NCBI GenBank assembly: GCA_001695595.3
Contig: MBPM02000061.1
Span: 434,001 to 498,000, forward strand
DNA length: 64,000 bases
Direction: 5' to 3'
DNA from: Plasmopara viticola
Taxonomy: Eukaryota > Oomycota > Peronosporomycetes > Peronosporales > Peronosporaceae
Within the stretch, counting starts at the first letter, position 1; every line of letters begins with the position of its first letter. The notes under the pieces are model-generated. The model made no database searches. It had not been told where the DNA came from and saw only the letters and a program-made list of their open reading frames with translations. Shown here piece by piece: positions 8,746 to 19,414 of this stretch. The position numbers were made by a program, and so were the translations under genes.

Positions 8746-11700
8746 ATGCGAACACGCGTGAACGCCAAGTGCCGTTGTCAAGTCCTTGTGACGAGGTCCG
8801 CCGAGTCCCTTGGTCAAGATGTCCGCCAACATGGTCGCAGTCTCGCAGTACTCGACGATCACTTCGCCGCGCTTGACTTCATCACGGATGTGATGGTGCT
8901 TGATGTCGATGTGCTTGGCGCGGCCATGGTTCACGGGGTTCTTGGTCATTTTGATACACGACTGATTGTCTTCGTAGATCTTCAAGTCGGGAGTGTCTTC
9001 GCCCGCAGCCGTCAAAATCTTGCACAAAAGGTTGTGCACCCACTTGCCTTCTTGAATCGCCAAACTGAGTGCGATGTACTCGGCTTCGCTCGTGGAGAGA
9101 GACACACTTGACTGCTTCTTGGATCCCCACGACACTGGTCCATCGGCAACTTGAAATAGGTAACCCGAAGTTGACTTGCGATCACTGTGGTCACCAGCCC
9201 AGTCCGCATCGGAGTAGCCGCGAAAGTCGATACCTTTGGCTGGCGTGAAGCGGATCCCGTGCGACTTGGTGCCTTGAAGGTAACGAAAGATCCGCTTGAC
9301 CGCAATCCAGTGCTCGACTTGGGGATTCTCCATGAAGCGCGACACATATCCAACCGCAAAAGCAATGTCCGGGCGAGTCGAAGTCATCAGGTGCATGAGT
9401 GCGCCAACGGCTTCACGAAATGGCGCGTCCAACTTGGTTGAGGCATTATTTGCAACCAACTTCATGCTGAGATCGACCGGACTTGACGCAGGCTTGCACT
9501 TGTCCATGCCAAATCGCTCGAGAATGTCGTTGATGTAGCGAGCTTGGGACAGAGTGACACTGCTATCCGCGTTGTCGACCACTTCGATGCCGAGAATGAA
9601 GGAACACTTGCCGCTGTCGGTCATCTCGAAGCGTGACTTGAGTTGTTGCTTGACTTCCGCAATCAACGTCGCCGAACTTCCGGTCACCAAAACATCGTCC
9701 ACGTACACCAGCATCAGCACGCACTCGTCGTCGACAACCTTGATGTACAGGCACGGGTCATAGCTTGAGACTCGAAATCCGATGGAGCGCACATATTCAT
9801 CGAAAGTCTCGTTCCACACTCGAGAAGCTTGCTTGAGACCGTAGATCGCCTTGAGCAGTTCCACGCAGTCGAATCCGTCGTCGAGCTCCACGCCTTCCGG
9901 AACGCTGCAAAACACTTTCTCCTTCATCAAGCCGTACAGGAAAGCTGTGACAACATCGAGCTGGTCCAGCGGCCATTCGAAGTGCTTGGCGAGGGCGATG
10001 ATCATCCGCAAAGTGACGTACTTGACCACCGGCGAAAACGTCTCAGTGTAGTCGACCCCATATTTCTGCACGAAACCTTTGGCGACGAGTCGAGCCTTGT
10101 ACTTCTCGATGGATCCGTCGGCTTTGCGCTTGATCTTGAACACCCACTTGGTTCCCACCGCACGTTGGTTGTTGGGCAACTTCGCAGCACGAAACACACC
10201 ACGTAGTCGCATCGACTTGAGTTCCGCGCGAATTGCCTTGCGCCAGTGAACTTGGTCGGGTCCATTCACAGCTTCTTGAAACGTCTTCGGTTCGGCGCTG
10301 TCACTTGCTTCCACAGCATTCGCACTTGCACGCCAAAACATAGGCGGAGTTGAGTCGTCTTCTTCATTATCTTCCGATTTTTCTTCTTGAGCCGAAGCCG
10401 ATCGCCCTTGATCTTGACTGTCCGAGTCGCTTCCAGGTGCGCTTGCTTCTTCCAGTCCAGCATTACGACGAGGGCGGCGAACCTTTTCGCGAGTGTCCGG
10501 TTCAGAACGCGTTTTCCGCTTCCCCGTCTGCTTGAAGACTCGCATGCCATGATCGCTTGTAATGTCGAGGTCGTCCAGAATATCTGCGGCATCATCGACA
10601 TCTTCATCTTCGTCGCGATCGTTGGCGCCGTCGAAGGTCGATTCGTCGAAAGTGACATCGCGAGATATCACCACCTGCCCCGCCTCGATGTCATAAACGC
10701 GATACGCCTTCGAACGTTCTTCATAGCCCAGGAAAATACCTTCACGAGCCTTGGGGTCCCACTTGAGTCGCTTCTCCTTCGGTGTCAAAACGTAGGCCTT
10801 GCACCCGAAAATCCGCATGTGCTTCACGTTGGGCTTGGACTTGTACACGATCTCGAACGGCGTTTTGCCAGGAACTTTTGGAGACGGCAGTCGATTCTTG
10901 ATGTAGATTGCCGTCATCGCCGCTTCCGCCCAGAACATTTTGTCCAAACCAGCATAGTGAAGCATGCTGCGGCCGATCGTCACGATGGTTCGGTTGGCAC
11001 GTTCCGCGGTAGCGTTGGTCTGGTGCGCGTACCGAACCGTTGGCTGGACGTCGATGCCATGGTCGTCGTAGAATGTCTTGAGCGAGTTGGTCGCGAATTC
11101 CTTGGCTCCATCATGACGCACGAATTTCACCTTGGCATCAAACTGTCGCTCCACCTTGGTGATGAACTTGCGCAAGCAGCCTTCGCTTTCCGACTTGGTA
11201 CGCAAGCAGAATCCTGTCATGCAACTGCTGGCTTCATCAGTGATCAGCAGCAAATATCTGCTGCCTCCAAGTGATTCTTCTTCCATGGGCCCACAAATGT
11301 CGAAGTGAAGAAACTCGAATGGCTTGTACTTGGGCTTGTTCGGGTTGCTCGGAAATGGTTTCTGGACCATCTTTCCTTGTTGGCATCCGCGGCACCCGCT
11401 CGAATTCTTCGACGTCGCGGGCATTTTTGCACCCGTTATCATGCCGCTTGAAACCATTTTCCGAAGCACGTTGTTCGGTGCGTGACCCATTCGCGCATGG
11501 AGATCGACCCCATTGATCGACACCTTGGACACAGAGTTTGCGCTTGCATGCGGAACTCGGAGCCAGTACAGGCCGTCGACCAGGTCCGCTGCAGCGACGA
11601 TCTTCCGCGACGACTTACGCGCGATGTGCATTTTTGCACTATCAAAGACCACCTTGAACTGACCACTACTGTTAATCTGGGGTACAGACAGCAGGTTCTT

Positions 11701-12783
11701 GTTCATGCTTGGAACGTAGAGCGCGTTTTCGATGCGAATGTCGCGGGTTTTGCCGTTGGGCAAGGCAACTTGCTGCACAACAGTCCCGACTCCCAAAATC
11801 TTGGCAGTGTGGCCGTTGGCCACGGTGAGCTCGCCTTCATCGCGCAAGTTGATGTCAACAAACTTGTTCTTGTCGTTGCAGATGTGGTGCGTCGCACCAC
11901 TGTCGATCGCCCATGTGCCTTGGAATTTCTTGCCCGTCGACACTCCACACTCCATGGAGACCGCAAACGCGACGTAGTCGTAGTCATCGTCGTCGCGCCT
12001 CTCAATGTTGTTGGCACCGCGGCCACCTCGACCGCGTCGTGCACCTCCTCGATTCTCATCCTTCTGCTTGGTCCAGCACTTGTCGATGACGTGCCCCAAT
12101 TTTCCACAGTAAGAGCAGCGACGAGTTTCGCGCTCGGCATTGAAAGCCTTTGCTGCGTCTTCGACCTTGATCGCCGCAGTCTTTTCGCCTTGCCGCTTGA
12201 TGTGCTCGTTCGTGAGCACCTTTACCACGTCTTGCGTCCGCAGCTCCGCATTGCTCATCTCCAAGTTGAGCACGACATTCTCGTAGCTCTTGGGGAGACT
12301 GCGCAACAAGCAGATCGCCACATCCTCGTCCTCCATCTTGGCGCCGATGCTGCTGAGCTTGGCGCTGATGTTCAGGACCTCGTTGCAATGGTGAAGTACA
12401 TTGCCGCCTTCCGTCATCTCCATGCTGAATAGCTGACGCTTCAAGTAGATGCGGCCAGCCTTCTGTGACCCACCGTACAGCGTACGCAAGCGAGTCCACG
12501 CGACCCAGGCTTCCTCGCAGTCGTCAAGCACATGGTGATAGTCCGCGTCCATGTGGAGTAACATCAGTCCGAACGCGATGTTGCTCGCTTTGACGTACTC
12601 GTCCTTGGCCCGGGTGTCCGTGAAGCTTGGCGTCGTCTCTCGGTTCACCACACTCCACACCGACTTGGTCAGGAACACGCCACGCATGTAGCGGTTCCAG
12701 GTGGCGTAGTTGTCGCCGTTGAACTTGTCGATGGAGACCTTGGTGGAGACGTCTTGGGCAGAGGACATGGTTGTTGGGCTCAT
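8743..12783 (-). CDS. gag-pol: Element C: intact copia Gag-Pol polyprotein, 1,346 aa
   Basis: A single frame encodes the whole polyprotein, typical for copia (about 1,300-1,450 aa). Gag contains [10 protein letters not shown] near residue 30 and the zinc knuckle [14 protein letters not shown] from about residue 223. Protease: DSGATHH at about 294. Pre-integrase: LHARMGH at about 428, then CRGCQQGK. Integrase triad: Asp near 495 (FDICGP), Asp near 558 (RHDGAKEF), Glu near 594 (TAERAN), a D-62-D-35-E spacing. [10 protein letters not shown], then YVDD at about 1027-1030. RNase [10 protein letters not shown] at about 1190, EDNQSC at about 1271. I chose the ATG at 12783, inside the primer site, because it is the first start after the LTR and is conserved in relatives; the frame is open upstream into the LTR. 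There is no frameshift between Gag and Pol, so Gag excess would need splicing, processing or another mechanism. Confidence 0.97.
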   Translation of the reverse strand: MSPTTMSSAQDVSTKVSIDKFNGDNYATWNRYMRGVFLTKSVWSVVNRETTPSFTDTRAKDEYVKASNIAFGLMLLHMDADYHHVLDDCEEAWVAWTRLRTLYGGSQKAGRIYLKRQLFSMEMTEGGNVLHHCNEVLNISAKLSSIGAKMEDEDVAICLLRSLPKSYENVVLNLEMSNAELRTQDVVKVLTNEHIKRQGEKTAAIKVEDAAKAFNAERETRRCSYCGKLGHVIDKCWTKQKDENRGGARRGRGGRGANNIERRDDDDYDYVAFAVSMECGVSTGKKFQGTWAIDSGATHHICNDKNKFVDINLRDEGELTVANGHTAKILGVGTVVQQVALPNGKTRDIRIENALYVPSMNKNLLSVPQINSSGQFKVVFDSAKMHIARKSSRKIVAAADLVDGLYWLRVPHASANSVSKVSINGVDLHARMGHAPNNVLRKMVSSGMITGAKMPATSKNSSGCRGCQQGKMVQKPFPSNPNKPKYKPFEFLHFDICGPMEEESLGGSRYLLLITDEASSCMTGFCLRTKSESEGCLRKFITKVERQFDAKVKFVRHDGAKEFATNSLKTFYDDHGIDVQPTVRYAHQTNATAERANRTIVTIGRSMLHYAGLDKMFWAEAAMTAIYIKNRLPSPKVPGKTPFEIVYKSKPNVKHMRIFGCKAYVLTPKEKRLKWDPKAREGIFLGYEERSKAYRVYDIEAGQVVISRDVTFDESTFDGANDRDEDEDVDDAADILDDLDITSDHGMRVFKQTGKRKTRSEPDTREKVRRPRRNAGLEEASAPGSDSDSQDQGRSASAQEEKSEDNEEDDSTPPMFWRASANAVEASDSAEPKTFQEAVNGPDQVHWRKAIRAELKSMRLRGVFRAAKLPNNQRAVGTKWVFKIKRKADGSIEKYKARLVAKGFVQKYGVDYTETFSPVVKYVTLRMIIALAKHFEWPLDQLDVVTAFLYGLMKEKVFCSVPEGVELDDGFDCVELLKAIYGLKQASRVWNETFDEYVRSIGFRVSSYDPCLYIKVVDDECVLMLVYVDDVLVTGSSATLIAEVKQQLKSRFEMTDSGKCSFILGIEVVDNADSSVTLSQARYINDILERFGMDKCKPASSPVDLSMKLVANNASTKLDAPFREAVGALMHLMTSTRPDIAFAVGYVSRFMENPQVEHWIAVKRIFRYLQGTKSHGIRFTPAKGIDFRGYSDADWAGDHSDRKSTSGYLFQVADGPVSWGSKKQSSVSLSTSEAEYIALSLAIQEGKWVHNLLCKILTAAGEDTPDLKIYEDNQSCIKMTKNPVNHGRAKHIDIKHHHIRDEVKRGEVIVEYCETATMLADILTKGLGGPRHKDLTTALGVHACSH

Positions 12784-12787
12784 AACC
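12769..12787 (-). promoter_or_regulatory. Primer binding site of element C
   Basis: GGTTATGAGCCCAACAACC directly follows the 5' LTR in gene sense. It matches the complement of a Met tRNA anticodon arm and contains the gag ATG (12783). Confidence 0.8.
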
Positions 12788-13126
12788 TCAAGAAAGGCTA
12801 TGCTGAGGGCTTGATGAAAGACGGAGGTGAGGCAGCCGAAGCGTGAGCGAGGCAGCCGAGGCGAAGGAAGGAAGTTGGGGGTTGAATGGAAATTCAGAAG
12901 TGATTGATTTATCGGAGTTAGTTTGGTTGCTGCTAAAGACACGCAGCAGTGCATCCTATCACTTAGTGCATCTAATCACAATCATTCCCTACTCGTCCAA
13001 TCAACCTACTCGTCTAATCATCGTGTGATCGTATTGGACCGGTTCGGTCTAACCGGTTAATGGGTTCAAGTGGTACAGTGTACCCACTGAACCCATAAGA
13101 CACCGGTGAGCTGTCCACCTGCAACA
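12788..13126 (-). repeat. 5' LTR of element C (339 bp)
   Basis: Identical to 8397-8735 except one base by eye. It should hold the promoter of the element. The inverted repeat CCGGTT-N6-AACCGG recurs at 13039-13056. The flank AAAAG follows at 13127-13131. Confidence 0.95.
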
Positions 13127-13131
13127 AAAAG

Positions 13132-16100
13132 TACACACTTGCCGTCCGTTACCTTGATGTACAGACAGGGGTCGAAATGGGACACTTGAAATCCGATCGA
13201 GCATACAAACTCGTCAAACGTCTCGTTCCATACACGCGAAGCTTGCTTCAGGCCGTAAATCGCCTTGACCAATTCCAAACAGTTGTGGTCACCGTCAAGC
13301 TCCATACCTTCGGGTACCATACAATACACGACTTCTTTCATAACGCCGTAAAGGAACGCCGTCACCAAATCCAGTTGATCCAGAGGCCACCCAAAGTACT
13401 TGGTCAAGCTGATCACCATTCGCAATGTCACATACTTGACAACGGGCGAGAACGTTTCCGTATAATCGATGCCAAATTTTTGCTTGAATCCTTTAGCCAC
13501 GAGACGCGCCTTGTACTTTTCAATGGATCCGTCGGCCTTGCGCTTAATCTTGAACACCCACTTGGTTCCAATGGCTTGCTATCCGGTGGGCAGTTTAGCG
13601 GCTCGAAACACGCCACGAAGGTGCAACGAGTCCAGTTCTGCATGGATAGCCTTGCGCCAGTGAACTTGGTCAGGCCCGCTAACAGCATCTTTAAATGTCG
13701 TTGGCTCTGACAGATCGCCGGCTTCGACCGCGTTTGCACTTGCTCGCCAAAAGACAGGAGGGGTAGCGTCATCATCCGGTGTGGCTTTCTCTTCTTCATC
13801 CACGGGAAAACGTGATGTCCGCTCGACTGATCTGCGCTTGGCTCGACGTTCGTTTGACCCTTCAGGAGCGCTTCCCTCTTCAAGTCCAGCTCCGTGATGC
13901 TCATGGTTGGTGCTTGTCGAGTTGCGATCAGTATTCGTCACACTTGTACGCTCCTTGCGCTTTCCCGCCTGCTTGAAGATCATCGGATGAGCTGCATCCA
14001 GATCATTGATGCTTAGCGAGTCGAGGTCGAAATCATCGTCGTCATTTCATGATCACCATTACTCATATCCAAGATGCCGAAACTTGATTCGTCGAAGGTG
14101 ACATCGCGAGTAATCACCACTTGTCCGGCCTCAATATCAAAAACCCTATAAGCCTTGGACACCTCTTCGTAACCCACGAAAATCCCTGCACGAGCCTTGG
14201 GGTCCCACTTGAGCCGCTTTTCTTTCGGAGTGAGAACGTAAGGCCGGCACCCGAAAACACGCATATGTTTGACGCTTGGCTTGAACTTGTGCACGATCTC
14301 AAAAGGAGTCTTGTTGCTAACCTTGGGCGACGGAAGGCGATTCTTGATGTAGATAGCCACCATAGCAGCTTCACCCCAAAAACTTGTCCAACTTGGCCAA
14401 CTTGGCATGGTGCAGTATGCTGCGGCCGATTGTGACGATGGTTCTGATGGCGCGCTCCGCTGTGCCGTTAGTCTGGTGTGCGTATGGCACCGTAGTTTGC
14501 TGCTCGATACCTTCATCTTCGTAGAAAGCTTGAAGCGAGCTTGTTGCAAATTCGCGGGCTCCGTCGTGTCGTACAAACTTGACCTTCTTGCTGAACTGTG
14601 TCTGCACCATCAAGATGTACTTCTTGACGCATTCCTCGCTTTCGGACTTGGCGCGCAGGCAGAAACCCTTCATACACCCGCTAGCTTCATCCACGATTAG
14701 CAAGAGATACTTGCTCCCGCCGAGAGAGTTTGTCTCCATGGGCCCACAGATGTCAAAGTGGAGCAGCTCAAATGTGTCGTAGCTGCGCTTGTCCTGGTTG
14801 CTTGGGAATGGTTTTTGGACCATCTTTCCTTGCTGACACCCTCGGCATGCACTTGATCCACTTGACGTAATAGGCACGCATGCATCCTTGATCATGTTGG
14901 TAGTCACCATTTTGCGAAGCACGTCGACTGGAGCATGACCCATACGCGCGTGTAAGTCGACACCACTGTTTCCACGTGTAGTCGCATTTGCCGAGCGCTG
15001 AGCCGTACGAAGCCAATATAGTCCATCCACAAGATCTGCTGTGGCCACCACTTGATGCGAAGATTTCCGTGCAATGTGCATGTGTGCGCCATCAAACACC
15101 ACTTTAAACTTGCCACTTTTGTTGATCTGAGGTACTGATAGCAGGTTCTTGTTCATCATCGGCACGTATAATGCATCCTTGATTTCGATGTCGCGTTCTT
15201 CACCATCGGACAGAACCACTCGTTCAATGATGGTGCCAACGCCCTTGATCTCGGCCTTGTTGCCGTCAGCCACCGATAGCTCGCCTTTATCTTGCTCATT
15301 CAGCATGACGAACTTGGCCTTGTTGTTGCAGATGTGATGAGTAGCACCACTGTCAATCGCTCAAATCCCTGGCATATTCTTGCCACTTGAAAGTCCACAT
15401 TCCAGCGATACAGCAAACGCAACACGGTCGTACTCGTAATCATCATTGGGTCGATCGTAGATATTGTTGGCTCCGCGTCCACGAGCTTGGCCGCCGCGTC
15501 GAGCACCTCGATTGTCGTCTTTTTGCTTGGTCCAGCACCTCTCCACGGAGTGCCCCAATTTTCCACAGTATGTGCATTGGCGAGACTCACGCTCAGCACT
15601 AAATGCCTTCACCGCATCTTCAGTCTTAACCACCGGAGTCTTTGCACTTTGACGCTTGATATGCTCATTCGTGAGCACTTTCACAGCGTCTTGCGTCCGC
15701 AGTTCCGCGTTGCTAATCTCCAAGTTAAGAACAACGTTCTCAAAACTTTTAGGGAGACTCCGCAGCAAGCAGATCGCAACATCTTCATCCTCCATCTTGG
15801 CACCAATACTGCTGAGCTTGGCGCTGATGTTGAGAACTTCGTTGCAGTGGTGCATGACGTTGTCGCCTTCCGCCATCTCCATACTGAAGAGTTGACGCTT
15901 CAAGTAGATGCGCCCAGCCTTCTGTGATCCATTGTAAAGTGTCTTGATACGTTGCCACGCGACCCACGCTTCCTCGCAGTCATCAACCACGTGATGGTAG
16001 TCGGCCTCCATATGCAAGAGCATCAGACCAAAAGCAACGTTGCTGGTCTTGACATACTCGTCCGCAGCACGTGCGTCGGCGAAGGTCGGAGTCACCTCCC

Positions 16101-16242
16101 GGTTGACTACGTGCCATACCGACTTGGTCAGGAACACGCCACGCATGTAGCGGTTCCACGTGGCAAAGTTGTCGCCGTTGAATTTCTCGATGGCGATCTT
16201 GGCCGAGACGTTGTGCGCAGAAGACATGGTCGTTGGGCTCAT
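13132..16242 (-). pseudogene. Element B: Gag, protease, integrase and first half of RT
   Basis: From the ATG at 16242: Gag with [10 protein letters not shown] and [14 protein letters not shown], then a TGA at 15361-15363 replacing Trp before AIDSGATHH, identical to element A including a silent change in the next codons. The frame then runs through pre-integrase and the integrase core. Near 14371-14400 an extra CTTGGCCAA-type repeat and a frameshift disrupt the end of the core (AKLAKLDK). A second frameshift near 14045 hits the acidic linker. A TAG at 13579-13581 lies in LPTG-stop-QAIG before RT. RT proceeds ([33 protein letters not shown]) to the C insertion. The element cannot make an intact polyprotein. 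Confidence 0.9.
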
Positions 16243-16246
16243 AACC

Positions 16247-16597
16247 TGTTGAATGAGCTGAAGAGGACGAAGGAGAAAAACCGAAGAGTCTGCGCGGAGG
16301 AAAACCGGAGCGAAGACACTTGAGTAGAAGAAGGAATATTTGGAAGTGAGTTTATTAATTTGGTCCTTAGTTCACAACTCCTTGCTACATCTAAGCCATT
16401 CAATTATCTAAGCCAATCAAAAGAGCTTTCCATCTGGGCGCAATCATCTTCCCATCCGGGCGCAATCATCCTGAGTGCGCCTGTCCGTGTGTCTATCCAT
16501 GGCGTCATCGTTGTATGTTTGAACCGTTGGACAGCCGCTCGTATTATAGAGCCTTGGAAACCGGAATAAAACGGAGGGAAACCGGTTACCTTCAATA
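16247..16597 (-). repeat. 5' LTR of element B (351 bp)
   Basis: Gene sense from TATTGAAGG to CATTCAACA, followed by the primer site GGTTATGAGCCC. It is the same type as the A LTRs. The right flank (from 16598) is the RNase H region of A. Confidence 0.92.
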
Positions 16598-17236
16598 ACA
16601 CGTCCAGACATCGCTTTTGCTGTTGGCTATGTTTCGCGCTTCATGGAGAACCCACAAGCCGAGCACTGGATTGCAGTTAAGCGTATTCTACGCTATCTGC
16701 AAGGAACCAAGTCACACGGTCTTTGCTTCAAGTCTGGCAACAAGGTGGACTTTCTTGGATATTCCGACGCGGACTGGGCTGGAGATGATGCCGACCGCAA
16801 GTCGACTTCGGGCTATGTGTATTTGCTGATGGGTGCTCCTGTAAGCTGGGGAAGCAAGAAGCAGTCAAGTGTGTCGCTGTCTACAAGCGAAGCGGAGTAC
16901 ATCGCGCTAAGTCTTGCGATTCAGGAAGGCAAGTGGGTGCATCGTCTACTCTGCGAGATTCTAGCTGCAGCGATGGATAAGTCGGACCCCGAGCTAAAGA
17001 TCATGGAAGACAACCAGTCGTGTATCAAGATGACGAAGAATCCGGTAAATCATGGTCGGGCCAAGCACATCGACATCAAGTATCACCACATTCGTGATGA
17101 AGTCACGCGCGGTGAAGTGAAGTTGGAGTACTGCGAGACTGCGATCATGCTGGCGAACATCATGACGAAAGGGCTGCCAGGACCACGTCATGCCGACCTA
17201 ATGAAGGCTCTCGGGATTCACGCGTGCTCGTATTGA
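16598..17236 (+). pseudogene. Element A: RNase H part, after the B insertion
   Basis: The frame enters at [19 protein letters not shown] and runs through RNase H ([52 protein letters not shown]) to the TGA at 17234-17236. It is open throughout. The RT catalytic region (FKIKRKADG to YVDD) is absent from A, lost in the deletion at the B junction. Confidence 0.92.
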
Positions 17237-17243
17237 GGGGGAG

Positions 17244-17594
17244 TATTGAAGGTAACCGGTTTCCCCCCGTTTTATTCCGGTTTCCAAGGCTGTCCAATAC
17301 GAGCGGCTGTCCAACGGTTCAAACATACAACGATGACGCCATGGATAGATAGACGGACAGGCGCACTCAGGATGATTGCGCCCGGATGGGAAGATGATTG
17401 CGCCCAGATGGTGAGCTCTTTTGATTGGCTTAGATAATTGAATGGCTTAGATGTAGCAAGGAGTTGTGAACTAAGGACCAAATTAATAAACTCACTTCCA
17501 AATATTCCTTCTTCTACTCAAGTGTCTTCGCTCCGGTTTTCCTCCGCGCAGACTCTTCGGTTTTTCTCCTTCGTCCTCTTCAGCTCATTCAACA
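17244..17594 (+). repeat. 3' LTR of element A (351 bp)
   Basis: Follows the polypurine tract GAGGGGGAG (17235-17243). About 8 differences from the 5' LTR, four of them clustered near 17348-17355. Flanked by GCGAC at 17595-17599. Confidence 0.95.
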
Positions 17595-18409
17595 GCGACG
17601 TTTGCCCGCTGCGATCGATATCGCTCAGCATCATTTTGAACTCGCGAGGGGCAATCTGCGATCCAGTGTCCTTGTTTGCCGCAATTATGGCACGCACCAG
17701 TCTTCTTCACCGGTCGTCCTTTGCGCTCCGCATCCTTCATCATGAACGCTTGGCCAGACGCAGCTCCATCGCCGCCCTGCTCCTTGCGCTTCATATCCTC
17801 ATGGAGAAGTCGAGACGTCACCAGCTCCCAGGTCAAAGTGTCTGCACGAGATTCCAATGCAGTAATGAGAAACTGGTACGAGTCATTAAGACTCCCAAGA
17901 AGCGTGATAACCAAGTCGTCCTCGCTCACCGGGGCACCTACAGCATCGAGCTGCTCCGCTAGCGTCTTGAGCTTGTTGATGTGTTCCAGAATATCATCAC
18001 CTTCTTCCATCATTGTCGTGAAAAACCGTCGACGAAGAAAGAGCTTGTTTGCGAGGCTCCTCTTCTCAAAGTGTCCTTCCAGTCGCGACCATGCATCATG
18101 CGCACCACTTGACGACCGAACCAGTGGCAGTTGCGAGTCTTCCATCGCAAGACATATTATCGCTAGCGCTTTCCGAGACTTCCTCTTGTAAGTCGACTGA
18201 TCCATCGCATTCGTGCAGTGCTCCAGCTTGATCTCACCACTTGCGACTTTCCACAGGTCCCTCTCCTCCAGCACCATCTGCATCTTGAACTTCCAGGTGT
18301 GAAAGTTGGTGCCGTCGAACTTGTTGATTCGACTTGGCATAGACGCGTCCATGGTGGCGAAGGCAGAGTCAGAGAAGGGGGAGGCAGAGTCGGCGGGGCT
18401 TGGGCTCAT
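17595..18409 (-). pseudogene. Element D: Gag of the second copia clade
   Basis: An open frame of about 270 codons runs from the ATG at 18409 (MSPSPADS) to the A insertion. It carries the UBN2-type Gag landmarks RINKFDGTNFHTWKFKM and LWKVASGE, the segment LANKLFLRRRF, and the CCHC knuckle CHNCGKQGHWIADC from about residue 240. It is unlike the [11 protein letters not shown]ags except in overall fold. The frame continues across the insertion as NVAQIEDSGDYLFSVGG at 4409. No stop occurs in this part, so the lesions of D are all downstream. Its ATG again lies in the primer site. Confidence 0.9.
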
Positions 18410-18413
18410 AACC

Positions 18414-18716
18414 TGTTGAAAAGGTCGAGGTGAGCACTAGTTGGCAAAATACAAAGTGAATATATTTAAAAAGGTTCTTAGTTCACAACTACATGCTACC
18501 TCTAAGCCAATGATTTATCTAAGCCAATCAGAACGACTCACCATCCGGGCGCAATCGTCTTCCCATCCGGGCGCAATCATCTTCCCATCCCGAAACCGAT
18601 CTTTTGCCCATCTTGAACCCGCTTCCTCAGTCAGTCATCAACTGATTGCAGATACCGATACTTACCGATATGTAGTCGCTGGTCGAGGCGTATCATCACC
18701 AGCATCTTCGACAACA
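18414..18716 (-). repeat. 5' LTR of element D (303 bp)
   Basis: Gene sense starts TGTTGTCGAAGATG and ends CCTTTTCAACA, so termini are TG...CA. The primer site GGTTATGAGCCC follows (18402-18413). The middle holds two full units around GATTGCGCCCGGATGG plus a degenerate one. About 150 bp around this repeat and GATTGGCTTAGAT...GTTGTGAACTAAG resemble the A-type LTRs although the proteins belong to another clade. Confidence 0.88.
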
Positions 18717-19053
18717 ACAAGTCGCCACATCAACTTTGGACTGGCAAAAAACCTCTTTTGGCCAACTTCAAAGTCTTTGGTTGTCACGCTTACGTACATG
18801 TGCCGAAAGAAAAACGATCCAAGCTTGATGCTTGTTCGGTGCGATGTCGGTTTCTTGGATACAGCGAGCACGAGAAAGCCAATCGTTTTGAAACAATTGA
18901 AAGCGGTCGAGTGCTTGTGAGCGTGCGACTCGGAAATAGAATCACTACGCAAGAACGAGACCTGAACACTCGTGCCATTACCAAAAGATCTTAAAGCTAT
19001 AGGCAACAGATGGGTGTTTCGACTCAAGGAGAATCAAATCGGCGAAATCGAGC
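18717..19053 (+). pseudogene. Element G: end of integrase and linker to RT (duplication copy 1)
   Basis: The frame reads KKPLLANFKVFGCHAYVHVP, then CRFLGYSEHEKANRFE, the typical copia integrase C-terminal region. It has an internal deletion after RVLVS and a frameshift near 18990, after which the frame KAIGNRWVFRLKENQIGEIERY leads up to the H insertion. Non-functional. Confidence 0.85.
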
Positions 19054-19058
19054 GGTAC

Positions 19059-19407
19059 TGTCGAATGAGCTGAAGGGAACGAAGAGAAGAGGCGAAGAGT
19101 CTGCGTGGAGGAGGATCGGAGCGGAGACACTTGAGCAGGAGAAGGAATATTCGGAAGTGAGTTTATTAATTTGGTCTTAGTTCACAACTCCTTGCTACAT
19201 CTAAGCCATTCAATTATCTAAGCCAATCAAAAGAGCTTTCCATCTGGGCGCAATCATCTTCCCATCCGGGCGCAATCATCCTGAGTGCGCCTGTCCGTGT
19301 GTCTATCCATGGCGTCATCGTTGTATGTTTGAACCGTCGGACAGCCGCTCGTATTGGACAGCCTTGGAAACCGGAATAAAACGGAGGGAAACCGGTTACC
19401 TTTAATA
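19059..19407 (-). repeat. 3' LTR of element H, copy 1 (349 bp)
   Basis: A-type LTR. Gene sense starts TATTAAAGGTAACCGG and ends CATTCGACA. The polypurine tract TGAGGGGGAG (19408-19417) precedes it. Left flank GGTAC. Confidence 0.92.
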
Positions 19408-19414
19408 CTCCCCC

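Larger units (their letters stand above)
8397..13126 (-). mobile_element. Element C: complete, apparently intact copia retrotransposon (4,730 bp)
   Basis: Two 339-bp LTRs (8397-8735 and 12788-13126) flank one uninterrupted polyprotein frame. AAAAG flanks both ends (8392-8396 and 13127-13131), the 5-bp duplication typical of copia integrases. The LTRs differ at one position by eye (C at 8482, T at 12873), so the insertion is recent. The primer site, polypurine tract and all catalytic motifs are present. C sits inside the RT gene of B. It is the innermost element of the nest and the best candidate here for an autonomous, active copy. Confidence 0.96.
7071..16597 (-). mobile_element. Element B: copia element inserted in A, interrupted by C
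   Basis: LTRs lie at 7071-7411 (3') and 16247-16597 (5'). The interior reads Gag to RNase H on the minus strand and is split only by C. No target duplication is visible: the left flank is AATAC and the right flank ACACG. In family alignment these two points of A are about 1.16 kb apart, so insertion was accompanied or followed by a deletion of A sequence next to the 3' LTR. B is the same lineage as A and shares its TGA before the protease. Confidence 0.9.
4410..17594 (+). mobile_element. Element A: copia element with both LTRs and target duplication GCGAC, interrupted by B
   Basis: LTRs of 351 bp at 4410-4760 and 17244-17594 are flanked by GCGAC on both sides (4405-4409, 17595-17599). By eye the LTRs differ at about 8 of 351 positions. 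The internal region is split at 7070/16598 by the oppositely oriented element B, and about 1.16 kb of A (estimated from the matching stretch in B) is missing at that junction. A was inserted in D between Gag and protease. Confidence 0.93.
2924..18716 (-). mobile_element. Element D: second-clade copia element, 5' two thirds, interrupted by A
   Basis: Parts at 2924-4409 and 17595-18716 join exactly at the A insertion: the 5-bp GCGAC occurs at 4405-4409 and again at 17595-17599. Removing A gives a continuous Gag to protease reading frame. D has a 5' LTR on the right (18414-18716). On the left it is cut by E, so its RT, RNase H and 3' LTR lie outside the window. On its right D abuts plus-strand element G, into which it was inserted. 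Confidence 0.85.

Noticed and set aside
10387..11274. Long open frame on the plus strand opposite the C polyprotein (about 295 codons), and similar antisense frames over other elements
   Set aside because: They mirror conserved integrase/RT codons, recur at the same place in every relative, and have no own start context or known domain. They are a by-product of codon usage on the sense strand.
17600..18433. A host zinc-knuckle (CCHC) gene at the D Gag
   Set aside because: It is followed across the A insertion by a protease and integrase in frame and preceded by a primer site and LTR, so it is an element Gag.
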